A DNA stretch of 64,000 nt from Halocalculus aciditolerans (GTDB lineage Archaea; Halobacteriota; Halobacteria; Halobacteriales; Halobacteriaceae). Below, in pieces: positions 43,449 to 52,001 of this stretch. Within the stretch, counting starts at the first letter, position 1, and each line of letters opens with the position of its first letter. The notes beneath the pieces were generated by a model, which saw only the letters and a list, made by a program, of their open reading frames with translations, was not told the DNA's origin and searched no databases. A program made the position numbers and the translations under genes. The DNA lies in assembly GCF_014647475.1 (NCBI RefSeq), contig NZ_BMPG01000001.1, forward strand, positions 248,001 to 312,000, written 5' to 3'.

Positions 43449-44312
43449 ATGCACCAAGTGCGCTCTTGCGACTTCTGCGGGGCGGACGCCGTCGGCGTGT
43501 TCGAGTCGATGCCGCCGGAACTCGACCCGAGCGAGGACGAACAACGCCGGTACGCGCTCTGCGCGTCCTGCCGCGACGAACTCCGGGGACTCCTCGAACC
43601 GTTCATCGCGCGCCTCCAGGCGGCCGACGCCGACGGCGACCACGACTGGCCGTCCCACGGCACGAGCGACGACTCCGCGGACGACTCCCCGAGCGCATCG
43701 CGGGCGGGCGACTCTCAGTCCGGGGGGTCGCAGTCGGGCGACTCGACAGCGGGCGGTTCGCGGTCCGGGGAGTCCCAGTCGGATGAGCCGCGGTCGGCTA
43801 GTTCGCGGTCTTCGCGCTCCGCGTCGTCCCGGAGCCGCGAGGCCGACCGTTCGGAGCGCCGACGCCGGCAGTCGAAGCGCGAGCCGGCGGCCGAACTGAC
43901 GGAGACCGAGTCGCCGGGCGACGCGAGCGGCGACGACCCCACCGACGCCGTCCGTGACGTCGAAGAACCCGGGAGCGTGCGCGAGTCGGACGTCACGGTC
44001 GCCGAGTACGTCGCGGAGCGGGAAGACCGCGGAGGCGAGAGCGGTGATGGAGGCGACGCGCGACCGGGGGACGCGTCGTCCGGTCGTGCGTCCTCTGGTC
44101 GTTCGTCGTCCTCGTCCGGCGGTCGGACGAAGGGCTACCGGAAGGTCGTGCGCCTCCTCTCGAACCGCGAGGGGACGATGTCCCGCGGCGACCTCCGCGC
44201 GCTCGCGATGAACGCCTACGCCCTCGACAAAGCGGAGTTCGAGAACGCCGTCGACGCCGCGCTGCAGACCGGCGACTTAGAAGAAACGGGCGGCGGCCTG
44301 CGCGCGCCGTAG
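43449..44312 (+). CDS. Zinc-finger plus winged-helix protein with disordered linker
   Basis: 287 residues from the ATG at 43449. The N-terminal zinc module has C7, C10 ('CDFC') and C38, C41 ('CASC'). Residues about 60-215 are disordered, made of Ser, Gly, Gln, Arg, Asp and Glu with repeats such as SQSG/SRSG. The C-terminal part (about 220-285; 'KVVRLLSNREGTMSRGDLRALAMNAYALDKAEFENAVDAAL') resembles a winged helix. A regulator or nucleic-acid-binding role is plausible but not shown. Confidence 0.7.
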   Translation: MHQVRSCDFCGADAVGVFESMPPELDPSEDEQRRYALCASCRDELRGLLEPFIARLQAADADGDHDWPSHGTSDDSADDSPSASRAGDSQSGGSQSGDSTAGGSRSGESQSDEPRSASSRSSRSASSRSREADRSERRRRQSKREPAAELTETESPGDASGDDPTDAVRDVEEPGSVRESDVTVAEYVAEREDRGGESGDGGDARPGDASSGRASSGRSSSSSGGRTKGYRKVVRLLSNREGTMSRGDLRALAMNAYALDKAEFENAVDAALQTGDLEETGGGLRAP

Positions 44313-44617
44313 CCCGCGGGTTCCTCGACCGGCTTCCGCTCTCCGCCGCCGCGACCAACCGCCATCCTCACCGCCTCCGCCGCCTACGCCTACCCCCCGC
44401 CCTCAAAATTGAACGCTACCGCGCGAACTAATTCCTGGTAACCCCGTTCTCCCTTCTCGCAACTCGGAACTCCTCTAGGACGCCCCTCGTGCTGTTCCGC
44501 GGGCCTGAGCTCCGTGATGACGCGGGCGGCCGTCAGGTCGCCCGTCTGCGTCCGCCCGCGGAAACGGGTGGGAATCTGCAAGGGGTAAACCGGCGCTTCG
44601 CGCCGGTTTAGGGCTCG
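44313..44617. other. Noncoding gap downstream of hisB
   Basis: The stretch holds element copy B (44505-44617) next to the hisB stop. The rest (44313-44504) has no convincing gene. It includes an AT-richer patch 'CTCAAAATTGAACGC' at 44402-44416, and 'GGTTACCAGGAATTAG' on the minus strand near 44428-44443. A 63-residue minus frame over the element is judged non-coding. Confidence 0.5.
44505..44617 (-). repeat. Two-hairpin dispersed element, copy B
   Basis: Read on the minus strand from hisB: 'GCCCTAAACC', an 11-base stem TAAACCGGCGC-GAA-GCGCCGGTTTA (44586-44610), then 'CCCCTTGCAGATTCCCACCC', 'CGCAGACGGGC', and a second hairpin (44524-44543) with one G-T wobble, then 'GCCCGCGTCATCACG'. The same blocks are in copies A and C. 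The first stem starts about eight bases after the hisB stop. Confidence 0.75.
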
Positions 44618-45205
44618 CTAGAGTTCGCCTTTCGTGCTCGGCGTGTCGCTGCGGCGGTCGTCGATGCGGGTGGCGTCGTCGAGCGTGCGTGCGACGCCCT
44701 TGAACAGCGCCTCGATTTCGTGGTGGGCGTTCTGTCCGTCGATTTCGCAGTGGAGAGTGACGTCGGCGGCGTGCGCGAAGGAGCGGAAGAAGTGCGCGGC
44801 CATCACGCTCGTGAGCCCGCCGACGGTCTCCTGGCTGAAGTCACCTGAAAACTCGTAGAGCGGCCGACCGGAGACGTCGAGAACGACCGACGCCACGGCT
44901 TCGTCGAGGGGGACGCGGCGGTCGGCGAACCGGACGATGCCGCGTTTGTCGCCGAGCGCCTCCGCGAACGCCTCGCCGACGCAGATTCCCACGTCCTCGA
45001 CCGTGTGGTGGTCGTCGATATCGAGGTCGCCGTCGCAGCGAACGGTGAGGTCGAACAGCCCGTGCTTCGCGAACGCGTCCAGCATGTGGTCGAAGAACCC
45101 GACACCCGTCTCCACGGTCGACTCGCCGTCGCCGTCGAGGTCGAGCGTCACCTGAATCTCCGTCTCCGCCGTCTCCCGCGACACCGCCGCCGTTCTCTCA
45201 GTCAT
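44618..45205 (-). CDS. hisB: Imidazoleglycerol-phosphate dehydratase
   Basis: 195 residues, the monofunctional form. It removes water from imidazoleglycerol phosphate in histidine synthesis. Metal-binding motifs are '[16 protein letters not shown]' (around 35-50), '[18 protein letters not shown]' and '[20 protein letters not shown]', with '[12 protein letters not shown]' near the C terminus. It lies downstream of hisA on the same strand but is separated by a 263-base repeat-bearing spacer. hisI is also in this window. Confidence 0.96.
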   Translation of the reverse strand: MTERTAAVSRETAETEIQVTLDLDGDGESTVETGVGFFDHMLDAFAKHGLFDLTVRCDGDLDIDDHHTVEDVGICVGEAFAEALGDKRGIVRFADRRVPLDEAVASVVLDVSGRPLYEFSGDFSQETVGGLTSVMAAHFFRSFAHAADVTLHCEIDGQNAHHEIEALFKGVARTLDDATRIDDRRSDTPSTKGEL

Positions 45206-45468
45206 GCCTTGTGGTGCGGCCGCCAGCCTACTTGGTGATTCGGTTCGCTGGAGTCGTGTTCGATCTATCTGGGCTTCTCGGGACCGCGGCTCTCACCGCT
45301 GTACGTGTTTTCGATGCTACTGAAGCCCCCGCCCCTTCGAGACCCACCCACGGCGGTTGGTCGATGCGCTGTCGCTTGCGGCTGGTCGGCCGGCTGTCGC
45401 TGGCGGTTGGTCGGCTGGCTATCGCTGGCGGGTGGTCGAGTCGGCGGCAAGAATCGGTGGTCGCGCGC
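45206..45468 (-). other. hisA-hisB spacer with 25-base tandem repeats
   Basis: No coding gene is seen. Read on the minus strand, three adjacent 25-base units starting 'CGACCA' and containing 'CAGCGA' or 'AAGCGA' are followed by a fourth partial unit. Then comes 'CCGTGGGTGGG' followed by 'TCTCGAAGGGGCGGG' and a further 150 bases with no clear promoter. I suspect an untranslated RNA or regulatory spacer. Confidence 0.55.
45339..45438 (-). repeat. 25-base tandem repeat, three full units and one partial
   Basis: Units lie at 45414-45438, 45389-45413 and 45364-45388, with a partial fourth at 45339-45363. They share 'CGACCA-CCGCCAGCGA' with a few changes. The 25-base period is not a multiple of three, which argues against coding. 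Confidence 0.8.
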
Positions 45469-46197
45469 TTAGGAGTCGTCGAGGGCGTCCATGGCGCTTC
45501 CGAGGGTGAACGCGCCCTCGTAGAGGGCGGTGCCGACGACGACGGCGGCCGCGCCGGCGTCGCGGAGGTCGATGATGTCGCGGACGGTGGCGACGCCGCC
45601 GGAGGCGACGACGGGGATGTCGACGGCGTCGACGACGCGCTCGACGACGTCGGTGCGCACGCCGTCTTCCGTGCCTTCGACGTCGACGTCGGTGAAGAGG
45701 ATGCCCGCCGCGCCGAGGTCCTGATAGCGTTCGGCGGCCTCGGCGGGGTCGAGGCCCGTGCCTTCCGTCCAGCCGGAGACGACGACTTCGCCGTCCTTCG
45801 CGTCCAGTCCGACGAGCACGCCGTCGGGGTAGTCTTCGCTGATCTCCTCGACGAGCTCGGGGTTTTCGACCGCGGCCGTCCCGAGGATGACGCGGTCCAC
45901 GCCGCGGTCGAGGAGCTCGCGGGCTTCGTCCGCCGTCCGGATGCCGCCGCCGACCTGCACGTCCACGTCCACGGCGTCGACGATGGCGTCGATGGCGTCG
46001 GCGTTCTGCCGCTCGCCCTCGAACGCACCATCGAGATCGACGAGGTGTAGCGTCTCCGCGCCCTCGTCCACCCAGCCCTCGGCGGCGTCCACGGGGTCGC
46101 CGTACCGCGTCTCCGTCCCTCGCTCCCCGCCGACGAGCTGGACGGCCTCCCCGTCCTGTACGTCCACCGCCGGCACGACCTCGAACGAATCGAACAT
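45469..46197 (-). CDS. hisA: Phosphoribosylformimino-AICAR isomerase HisA
   Basis: 242 residues from the ATG at 46197 ('MFDSFEVVPAVDVQDGEAVQL'); a GTG two codons earlier is also possible. It is a TIM barrel with the catalytic Asp in 'VPAVDVQDG' and the second acid in 'ILFTDVDVEGTEDGV'. Phosphate-binding 'QVGGGIRTADEARELL' and 'VVASGGVATVRDI' are present. It performs the fourth histidine-synthesis step. It is first in the strand order hisA-hisB. Confidence 0.96.
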   Translation of the reverse strand: MFDSFEVVPAVDVQDGEAVQLVGGERGTETRYGDPVDAAEGWVDEGAETLHLVDLDGAFEGERQNADAIDAIVDAVDVDVQVGGGIRTADEARELLDRGVDRVILGTAAVENPELVEEISEDYPDGVLVGLDAKDGEVVVSGWTEGTGLDPAEAAERYQDLGAAGILFTDVDVEGTEDGVRTDVVERVVDAVDIPVVASGGVATVRDIIDLRDAGAAAVVVGTALYEGAFTLGSAMDALDDS

Positions 46198-46311
46198 ACT
46201 CACCCATCGGCGGGTCGCGCGCCTAAGACTTCCGCCCGCCGGCGACGAGCCGGCTTCTCCTTCTCGTTGCTTCCCGTCGGGTTCAAACCACGGCGGGCCG
46301 AACCGACGTGT

Positions 46312-47466
46312 ATGGAACTCCTCTTACTCGTCGGTCTCGCCGTCGCCGTCTTCGTCGGCTTCAACATCGGCGGGTCGTCTACCGGCGTCGCCTTCGGCCC
46401 CGCCGTCGGGTCGAAGACGGTGTCGAAGCTCGCCGCCGCCGCTCTCATGACCATCTTCGCCGTGCTCGGCGGCTGGACGGTCGGCCGAAACGTCATCAAG
46501 ACCATGGGCGGCGAAATCGTCCCGCAGACCCAGTTCACGCTCGCCGCCAGCGTCGCCGTCCTCTTCTTCGTCGGCCTCGCCCTCCTCGTCTCCAACGTCT
46601 TCGGCGTCCCCGCCTCCACGTCCATGACCGCCGTCGGCTCCATCGCCGGCCTCGGCGTCGCCACCGGCACGCTCGACTGGGCCGTCATGGGCCGCATCGT
46701 CGTCTGGTGGCTCGTCGCCCCCATCCTCGCGTTCTGGCTCTGCGCGATGATCGGCCGCTACGCCTACCCCTACCTCGACACGTGGTTCCGCCTCGACGCC
46801 GGCGACGGCTTCCCGATCGTTCTCGACGGCCTCCGCCCCCGCATCCGCGACCGCGCCACCCCGCGCGAGGTCCTCGGCGCGATTCTCGTCGTCGTCATCG
46901 GCTGCTACATGGCCTTCTCCGCCGGCGCGTCCAACACCGCGAACGCCATCGCCCCCCTCGTCGGCAGCGGCGAACTCGCCGTCGAACCCGGCATCCTCCT
47001 CGCCGGCGCGGCCATCGGCGTCGGCGCGTTCACCATCGCCCGCCGCACCCTCGACACCGTCGGCAACGACCTCACCGATCTCCCGCTCCTCGCCGCCCTC
47101 ATCGTCGAAGTCGTCTCCGCGAGCCTCATCACCTTCCTCTCCGTCATCGGTATCCCCGCCAGCCTCGCCGTCTCCGCGACCATGTGCATCGTCGGCCTCG
47201 GCTGGGGGCGCGCCACCCGCACCACGACCATCTCCGACGCCGTCAAAGGCGAAGGCGACGTCCAGGTGTCCGCCGCCGCCATCACCGCCGAACGCGAAGA
47301 CCACGTCCCCAAGATGGGCGAGGAATCCCCGGACGAACTCACCGCCGGCGACCTCTTCGACCCCGCCACCACCGGCCGCGTCGTCGTCCTCTGGGTCCTC
47401 ACCCCCTCGCTCGCCGCCGCCGGCGCGTACCTCCTCTTCACGCTCGTCCCGCTCGCCCCGCAGTGA
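46312..47466 (+). CDS. PiT-family transporter (second copy)
   Basis: 384 residues from the ATG at 46312. About ten helices. The two PiT half-repeats are 'FVGFNIGGSSTGVAFGPAVGSK' at about 14-36 and 'YMAFSAGASNTANAIAPLVGSG' at about 201-222; the latter keeps the SNTANAIAP core of phosphate/sodium or proton transporters. A cytosolic loop lies in the middle. It is only distantly like the PiT gene at 23193, so the two may differ in affinity or ion. It is divergent from hisA. Confidence 0.9.
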   Translation: MELLLLVGLAVAVFVGFNIGGSSTGVAFGPAVGSKTVSKLAAAALMTIFAVLGGWTVGRNVIKTMGGEIVPQTQFTLAASVAVLFFVGLALLVSNVFGVPASTSMTAVGSIAGLGVATGTLDWAVMGRIVVWWLVAPILAFWLCAMIGRYAYPYLDTWFRLDAGDGFPIVLDGLRPRIRDRATPREVLGAILVVVIGCYMAFSAGASNTANAIAPLVGSGELAVEPGILLAGAAIGVGAFTIARRTLDTVGNDLTDLPLLAALIVEVVSASLITFLSVIGIPASLAVSATMCIVGLGWGRATRTTTISDAVKGEGDVQVSAAAITAEREDHVPKMGEESPDELTAGDLFDPATTGRVVVLWVLTPSLAAAGAYLLFTLVPLAPQ

Positions 47467-47529
47467 CGCACTAACTCGCTCCGTGGTGAATCAGCAATTA
47501 TTTGCCTCGTGCGGGAGAACCGGCAGGTG

Positions 47530-47919
47530 ATGCCGACCGTAGAATACCTCAACTACGAAGTGCTGGACGACCACGGCTGGGACATCGACGACGACGACCT
47601 CTTCGAGGCGGCCGCCGACGCCGACCTCGACGCCGAAGACTACGGCGAACTCGACGTCCCCGAGGGCGCGTACATCCTCGAAACGGCCGAAGCCCAGGGC
47701 TACGACTGGCCGTTCTCCTGCCGCGCCGGTGCGTGTGCGAACTGCGCGTCCATCCTCAAAGAGGGCGAAATCAACATGGACATGCAGCAGATCCTCTCCG
47801 ACGAGGAGGTCGAAGAGAAGAACGTCCGCCTCACCTGCATCGGCTCCCCGGAGACCGAGGAAGTCAAAATCGTCTACAACGCGAAGCACCTCGACTACCT
47901 CCAGAACCGCGTCATCTAG
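47530..47919 (+). CDS. fer: Halophilic 2Fe-2S ferredoxin
   Basis: 129 residues from the ATG at 47530. The cluster ligands are C64, C69, C72 and C103 in '[15 protein letters not shown]' and 'VRLTCIGSP'. The N-terminal acidic helical insertion (about 13-40) is the halophile-specific addition seen in Halobacterium ferredoxin, and the C terminus '[16 protein letters not shown]' is identical in style. It carries electrons from 2-oxoacid oxidoreductases. Confidence 0.97.
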   Translation: MPTVEYLNYEVLDDHGWDIDDDDLFEAAADADLDAEDYGELDVPEGAYILETAEAQGYDWPFSCRAGACANCASILKEGEINMDMQQILSDEEVEEKNVRLTCIGSPETEEVKIVYNAKHLDYLQNRVI

Positions 47920-48075
47920 AGGGGCCTTCCGCTCGATTCTCCCCGTTTCTTCGGCGCTCTCCCGGTCGGTAGCCACCGCACCGCCCTTCCGCGTCTGCTG
48001 GCGTCGCCACTTCTACGTTCGCCGTCGTCGCCTCCACGCGTGTCGTCGCCGCGGCGAGTGCGCCGTTCGCCGCGC

Positions 48076-49959
48076 TCAGATCCCCCAGATGGCGGCGATG
48101 CCGATGGTGGTGACGACGGAGAGGAGGAGCTGGAGGGGGCCGCCGACGCGGGCGTAGTCGGAGAATTTGTAGCCACCGGGGCCGTAGACGAAGAGGTTCG
48201 TCTGGTAGCCGACGGGCGTCATGAAGGCGGTGGAGGCGGCGAAGGTGACGGCGAGGACGAACGCGAAGGGGTTGCTGCCGACTTCGTGTGCGGTCTCGAT
48301 GGCGACGGGAATCATGAGGACGACGGAGGCGTTGTTGCTGATGACGTTCGTGACGAGGCCGGTGAAGAGGTAGAACACCCAGAGCACGCCGATGACGGGG
48401 AGGTAGTTGCCGGTGAGTGCGACGAGGCTCCCGAGGAAGGTCGCCGCGCCCGTCTGTTCGAGGGCGATGCCGAGCGGGATGACGCCCGCGAGGAGGAAGA
48501 TGACGCTCCAGTCGACGCCGTCGTAGATTTCGCCGGGTTTGACGACGCCGGTGACGACCATGGCGACGACGCCGGCGAGCGCGGTCTGGACGATGCTGAA
48601 GTCGAGCGCGGCGAGCGCGTCGACGCCGGTGAGGGAGGCGAGCATCGGCCAGGGGAGGCCGACGAAGCCGACGACGCCGAGGATGATGGCGACGGCGTGC
48701 GGGATTTTTCTGGTGCGGTAGTTCGGCGTCTCGGATTCGTGGGCGACGATGAAGTCGGAGTTGACTGAGAGGCGGTCGATGCTGTCCGCGGGCGCTTGGA
48801 CGAGGAGGGTGTCGCCGACGCGGAGTTCGACGTCGTCGAGGCGCTGGCGGACGGTCTCCCCGCGCGAGCGGAACGCGAGGACGCTCGCGTCGTAGCGCTG
48901 CCGGAAGGAGGAGGTGGTGAGGGTTTCGCCGAGGAGGCTGGAGCCGGACTGGATGACGATTTCGACGAGCGTCTGGGCGTCCTCGTCGGCTTCGAGTTCC
49001 GCGTCCGTCGGCGGCGTGCCGACGAGGTCGAGGCCGTCGAGTTCGCGGAGCGCTTCCAGCGTCTCCCGGTCGGTGCGGACGGTGAGGATGTCGCGCGGGC
49101 GGATGCGTTTGCTCGCGATGCCCTCGAAGTACGTCTCGCTGTCGCGGACGAGCTGGATGATGTCGGCGTCGAAGCGGGATTCGTCGACGGCTTCCGCGAC
49201 GGTCTTCCCGGCGATGGCGGCGTCCTCGCGGACGACGACTTCGGTGACGTAGTTCTGGAGCTGGTACTCCTCGATGTAGTCCTCCTTCGCGGGGACGCGT
49301 TCGGGGATGAGGCGGTGGCCGATCGTCATCAAGTAGATGGTGCCGGCGACGAGGACGATGAGGCCGAGGCCGGTGAAGGTGAACATGGAGAACCCGCGGC
49401 CGAGGAGGCGTTCGGCGACGTCGGACGCGAGGAGGTTCGTGGACGTCCCGATGAGCGTGAGCGTGCCGCCGAGCATCGAGGCGTAGGAGAGCGGGAGGAG
49501 GAGTTTCGACGGCGACGTGTTCCCCTTGTGCGCGAGGTCGGAGATGACGGGGACGAGGATGGCGACGACGGGCGTGTTGTTGATGAACCCGGAGACGGGG
49601 CCGGCGACGCCGACGGTCGCGCCGAGCTGTCTCAGTCGGCTGTCGCCGGCGAACGCCGCCATCTTCCGGCCGAGGATCTGAACGACCCCGGTCTGACTGA
49701 TGCCCGTGCTGAGGATGAGCATCGCGAGGACGGCGACCGTCGCCGTGCTCGAGAAGCCCGAAATCCCCTCCTGTACGGACACTTCCGTCCACGGGAGGAC
49801 GGTGAGCAGGACCATGATGAGGATGGCGGTGACGTCGATAGGGAGGAGCTCCGTGACGAAGAGAAAGAGCGCGAGCGCGACGACGCCGAACACGACCAGC
49901 ATCCCGGTCGTGACCGGCGGCACCGCCGCGGCTTGCGCTGGGAGGAACGCGAGAACCAT
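48076..49959 (-). CDS. SLC13-family permease with two RCK_C domains
   Basis: 627 residues. Two sets of membrane helices flank a soluble middle (about 205-400) with two TrkA_C-like domains: 'EVVVREDAAIAGKTVAEAV' and 'EIVIQSGSSLLGETLTTSSF'. The N-terminal half has 'VLFLFVTELLPIDVTAIL' and 'GPVSGFINNTPVVAILVPVI'; the C-terminal half 'LVTNVISNNASVVLMIPVAIETA' is the paired motif of the DASS/SLC13 fold. It likely imports a dicarboxylate or sulfate with sodium. The substrate is not known. Confidence 0.9.
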   Translation of the reverse strand: MVLAFLPAQAAAVPPVTTGMLVVFGVVALALFLFVTELLPIDVTAILIMVLLTVLPWTEVSVQEGISGFSSTATVAVLAMLILSTGISQTGVVQILGRKMAAFAGDSRLRQLGATVGVAGPVSGFINNTPVVAILVPVISDLAHKGNTSPSKLLLPLSYASMLGGTLTLIGTSTNLLASDVAERLLGRGFSMFTFTGLGLIVLVAGTIYLMTIGHRLIPERVPAKEDYIEEYQLQNYVTEVVVREDAAIAGKTVAEAVDESRFDADIIQLVRDSETYFEGIASKRIRPRDILTVRTDRETLEALRELDGLDLVGTPPTDAELEADEDAQTLVEIVIQSGSSLLGETLTTSSFRQRYDASVLAFRSRGETVRQRLDDVELRVGDTLLVQAPADSIDRLSVNSDFIVAHESETPNYRTRKIPHAVAIILGVVGFVGLPWPMLASLTGVDALAALDFSIVQTALAGVVAMVVTGVVKPGEIYDGVDWSVIFLLAGVIPLGIALEQTGAATFLGSLVALTGNYLPVIGVLWVFYLFTGLVTNVISNNASVVLMIPVAIETAHEVGSNPFAFVLAVTFAASTAFMTPVGYQTNLFVYGPGGYKFSDYARVGGPLQLLLSVVTTIGIAAIWGI

Positions 49960-50163
49960 ACGCCACCGGACTCACGCCTCCTACATAATCCTCGTGGGTA
50001 GCCTTCGCGTACGTTACCCCGTGGTTTTCCGAGGCGCGCGCTCGCGCGCAGTCAGTTAGCCGGCGAACGTCACCGAAGCGCGCCGTCCGCGAGCGGCGTT
50101 CTCGGCGGCTGCCACGAGAGAACTGGCCGGGTGCGATAGGACTAAGCCCTCCCGCGCCCCCTC

Positions 50164-51144
50164 GTGAGTGTGGCCGTCGCCACGCTCCCCGACCTCGCGC
50201 GCCTCCTCGTTCTCCCGGTGTTCGCGTGGGCGGCGTACCGCGACGTCCGCACGCGCCGCGTCCGCGACGAACTCTGGTACCCGCTCTACGCGCTCGGCGT
50301 CCTCCTCCTCCTCGTCGATTTCCTTCGGACGCCCGACTACGCGCGCCTCGCCTTCCTCGTCCGCGTCGCCGTCAGCCTCGCGCTCGTCCCGCTCGGCTTC
50401 GCCTTCTGGTACTTCGGGACGTTCGGCGGCGCGGACTTCAAGGCGCTCGCCGCGATGGGCGTTCTCCTCCCGACCTTCCCCTACTACTACCTCGGGGACA
50501 CCGTCCTCCCGCTCGTGACGACGCCGCTCGGCGTCTTCTCGCTCTCCGCGCTCACGAACGCGATGCTCCTCACGCTCGCCTACCCCGGCCTCCTCGCCGT
50601 CGAGAACGCCGCCCGCGGGCGGTTCTCCCGCTGGATGGTCGTCGGCCGCGAAGTCGCCGTCGACCGCCTCCCCCGCCTCCACGGCAGCCTCCTCGAAGAC
50701 GCCGACGGCTTCACGCGCGCCGGCCTCGACATCGACGCTCTCCGCATGTACCTCCGGTGGCGCGGCGTCACCCTCGACGGTCTCCGCGCCGACCCGTCGC
50801 TCCGCGACCCCGCCACGCTCCCCGCCGATCCGAACGACCCGACCGACGGCGCAGTACTGCCCGACGGCGGCGAACCGCTCGACGAGGCGGCCGAGCGCGA
50901 CTCGGGCGCGCCGACCTACGACGACCCGTGGGGGGCGCGCGCCTTCCTCGACGACATCGAGGGCTCCGCGTACGGCACCGACCCGGAGACGCTCCGGCGC
51001 GCCCTCGACCTCCTCGTCGAACGCGACACCGTCTGGGTGACGCCCGGCCTCCCCTTCGTCGTCCCGCTCTTCGTCGGCCTCCTCGCCGCCTTCACCGCCG
51101 GCGACCTCCTCACCCTCCTCCTCAACGCCATCGCCGGGGGCTGA
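50164..51144 (+). CDS. pibD: Archaeal prepilin peptidase (PibD-like)
   Basis: 326 residues from GTG at 50164. The aspartic-protease motifs of A24 peptidases are '[17 protein letters not shown]' (first Asp) and '[14 protein letters not shown]' (GxD-like second Asp). About six helices lie in the N-terminal 150 residues and the end. A soluble insertion (about 165-295), acidic and haloarchaea-like, separates the last helix. It cleaves class III signal peptides of archaeal pilins and archaellins. None are visible nearby. Confidence 0.88.
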   Translation: MSVAVATLPDLARLLVLPVFAWAAYRDVRTRRVRDELWYPLYALGVLLLLVDFLRTPDYARLAFLVRVAVSLALVPLGFAFWYFGTFGGADFKALAAMGVLLPTFPYYYLGDTVLPLVTTPLGVFSLSALTNAMLLTLAYPGLLAVENAARGRFSRWMVVGREVAVDRLPRLHGSLLEDADGFTRAGLDIDALRMYLRWRGVTLDGLRADPSLRDPATLPADPNDPTDGAVLPDGGEPLDEAAERDSGAPTYDDPWGARAFLDDIEGSAYGTDPETLRRALDLLVERDTVWVTPGLPFVVPLFVGLLAAFTAGDLLTLLLNAIAGG

Positions 51145-51211
51145 CTCTCGGCCACCGTCGCCGTCGGCGTCGGCAGTAACGCCTTTGCCCGCCACTCCAC
51201 TCGCTACAGGT

Positions 51212-51586
51212 ATGACCGAGGACGCTCGCGTTGACGTCGACTTCGGCGAGGACGGACTCGTCCCCGTCGTCGCGCAGTCCGCCGCCGACGGCGAGGTGTT
51301 GATGCTCGCGTACGCGAACGAGGAAGCGCTCGACCGCACGCTCGAAACCGGCGAGGGCCACTACTACTCGCGCTCCCGCGACGAACTCTGGCACAAGGGG
51401 GCGTCCAGCGGCCACACCCAGACCGTCGAAGCGGTCCGCGTCGACTGCGACGCCGACGCCCTCCTCTACGTCGTCGAACAGGAAGGGGGCGCGTGCCACA
51501 CCGGCTATCGCTCCTGCTTCCACCGCACCGTCGACGGTGAGACCGTCGGCGAGCGCGTCTTCGACCCGGACGAGGTCTACGACTGA
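51212..51586 (+). CDS. hisI: Phosphoribosyl-AMP cyclohydrolase
   Basis: 124 residues from the ATG at 51212. Third step of histidine synthesis. Signature '[43 protein letters not shown]' spans 28-70, followed by '[26 protein letters not shown]' with metal-binding Asp and Cys. Single-domain form without HisE. The stop overlaps the next gene (TGATGG). Confidence 0.96.
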   Translation: MTEDARVDVDFGEDGLVPVVAQSAADGEVLMLAYANEEALDRTLETGEGHYYSRSRDELWHKGASSGHTQTVEAVRVDCDADALLYVVEQEGGACHTGYRSCFHRTVDGETVGERVFDPDEVYD

Positions 51587-51954
51587 TGGCGTACGAGCAC
51601 GTCTTCTTCCTCACCGCCGCCCTCGGCGTGTTCATGGCGTACTACGGCTACCGCCTCCGCCGCTATACGGAGACCATCGTCGACCGACAGAACGCGAACG
51701 ACGAACGCGGCGACTGGTCGTTCGTCCGCGGCGGCGACGACGCCGGTGACCCGCCGGGCGGCGAACGCAGCACTGCGAGCGATGCCGATGCCGGGAGCGC
51801 CGGCGCGGGTGACGGCGCGGCGTCGGCGGAGCCGTCGCAGCCGCGGCCGCCGCGCGAGGACCGCATCGCCGCGAAGGAACGCCAGGGCTTCTGCTGGGCG
51901 GTGACGGGCGTCACGCTCGTCGTCGTCTCCGCCGCCGGCTACGTCGTGCTCTGA
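51586..51954 (+). CDS. Small two-helix membrane protein
   Basis: 122 residues; start overlaps the hisI stop. Helix one is near 5-20 and helix two at the C terminus ('FCWAVTGVTLVVVSAAGYVVL'). The region between is disordered and acidic with Ala/Ser/Gly/Pro. No motif. It is coupled to hisI by overlap, perhaps for expression only. Confidence 0.65.
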   Translation: MAYEHVFFLTAALGVFMAYYGYRLRRYTETIVDRQNANDERGDWSFVRGGDDAGDPPGGERSTASDADAGSAGAGDGAASAEPSQPRPPREDRIAAKERQGFCWAVTGVTLVVVSAAGYVVL

Positions 51955-52001
51955 GGCGCGTCGGACAAGGCCTATGAGCGCGACGCCGCAAGAGCAGGTA
52001 T

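Noticed and set aside
44390-44581. 63-residue minus frame over element copy B
   Set aside because: It only reads through the structured element; copies A and C do not keep the same frame.
45339-45438. CRISPR-like array in the hisA-hisB spacer
   Set aside because: The 25-base units are directly adjacent with no unique spacers, and no cas genes are present.
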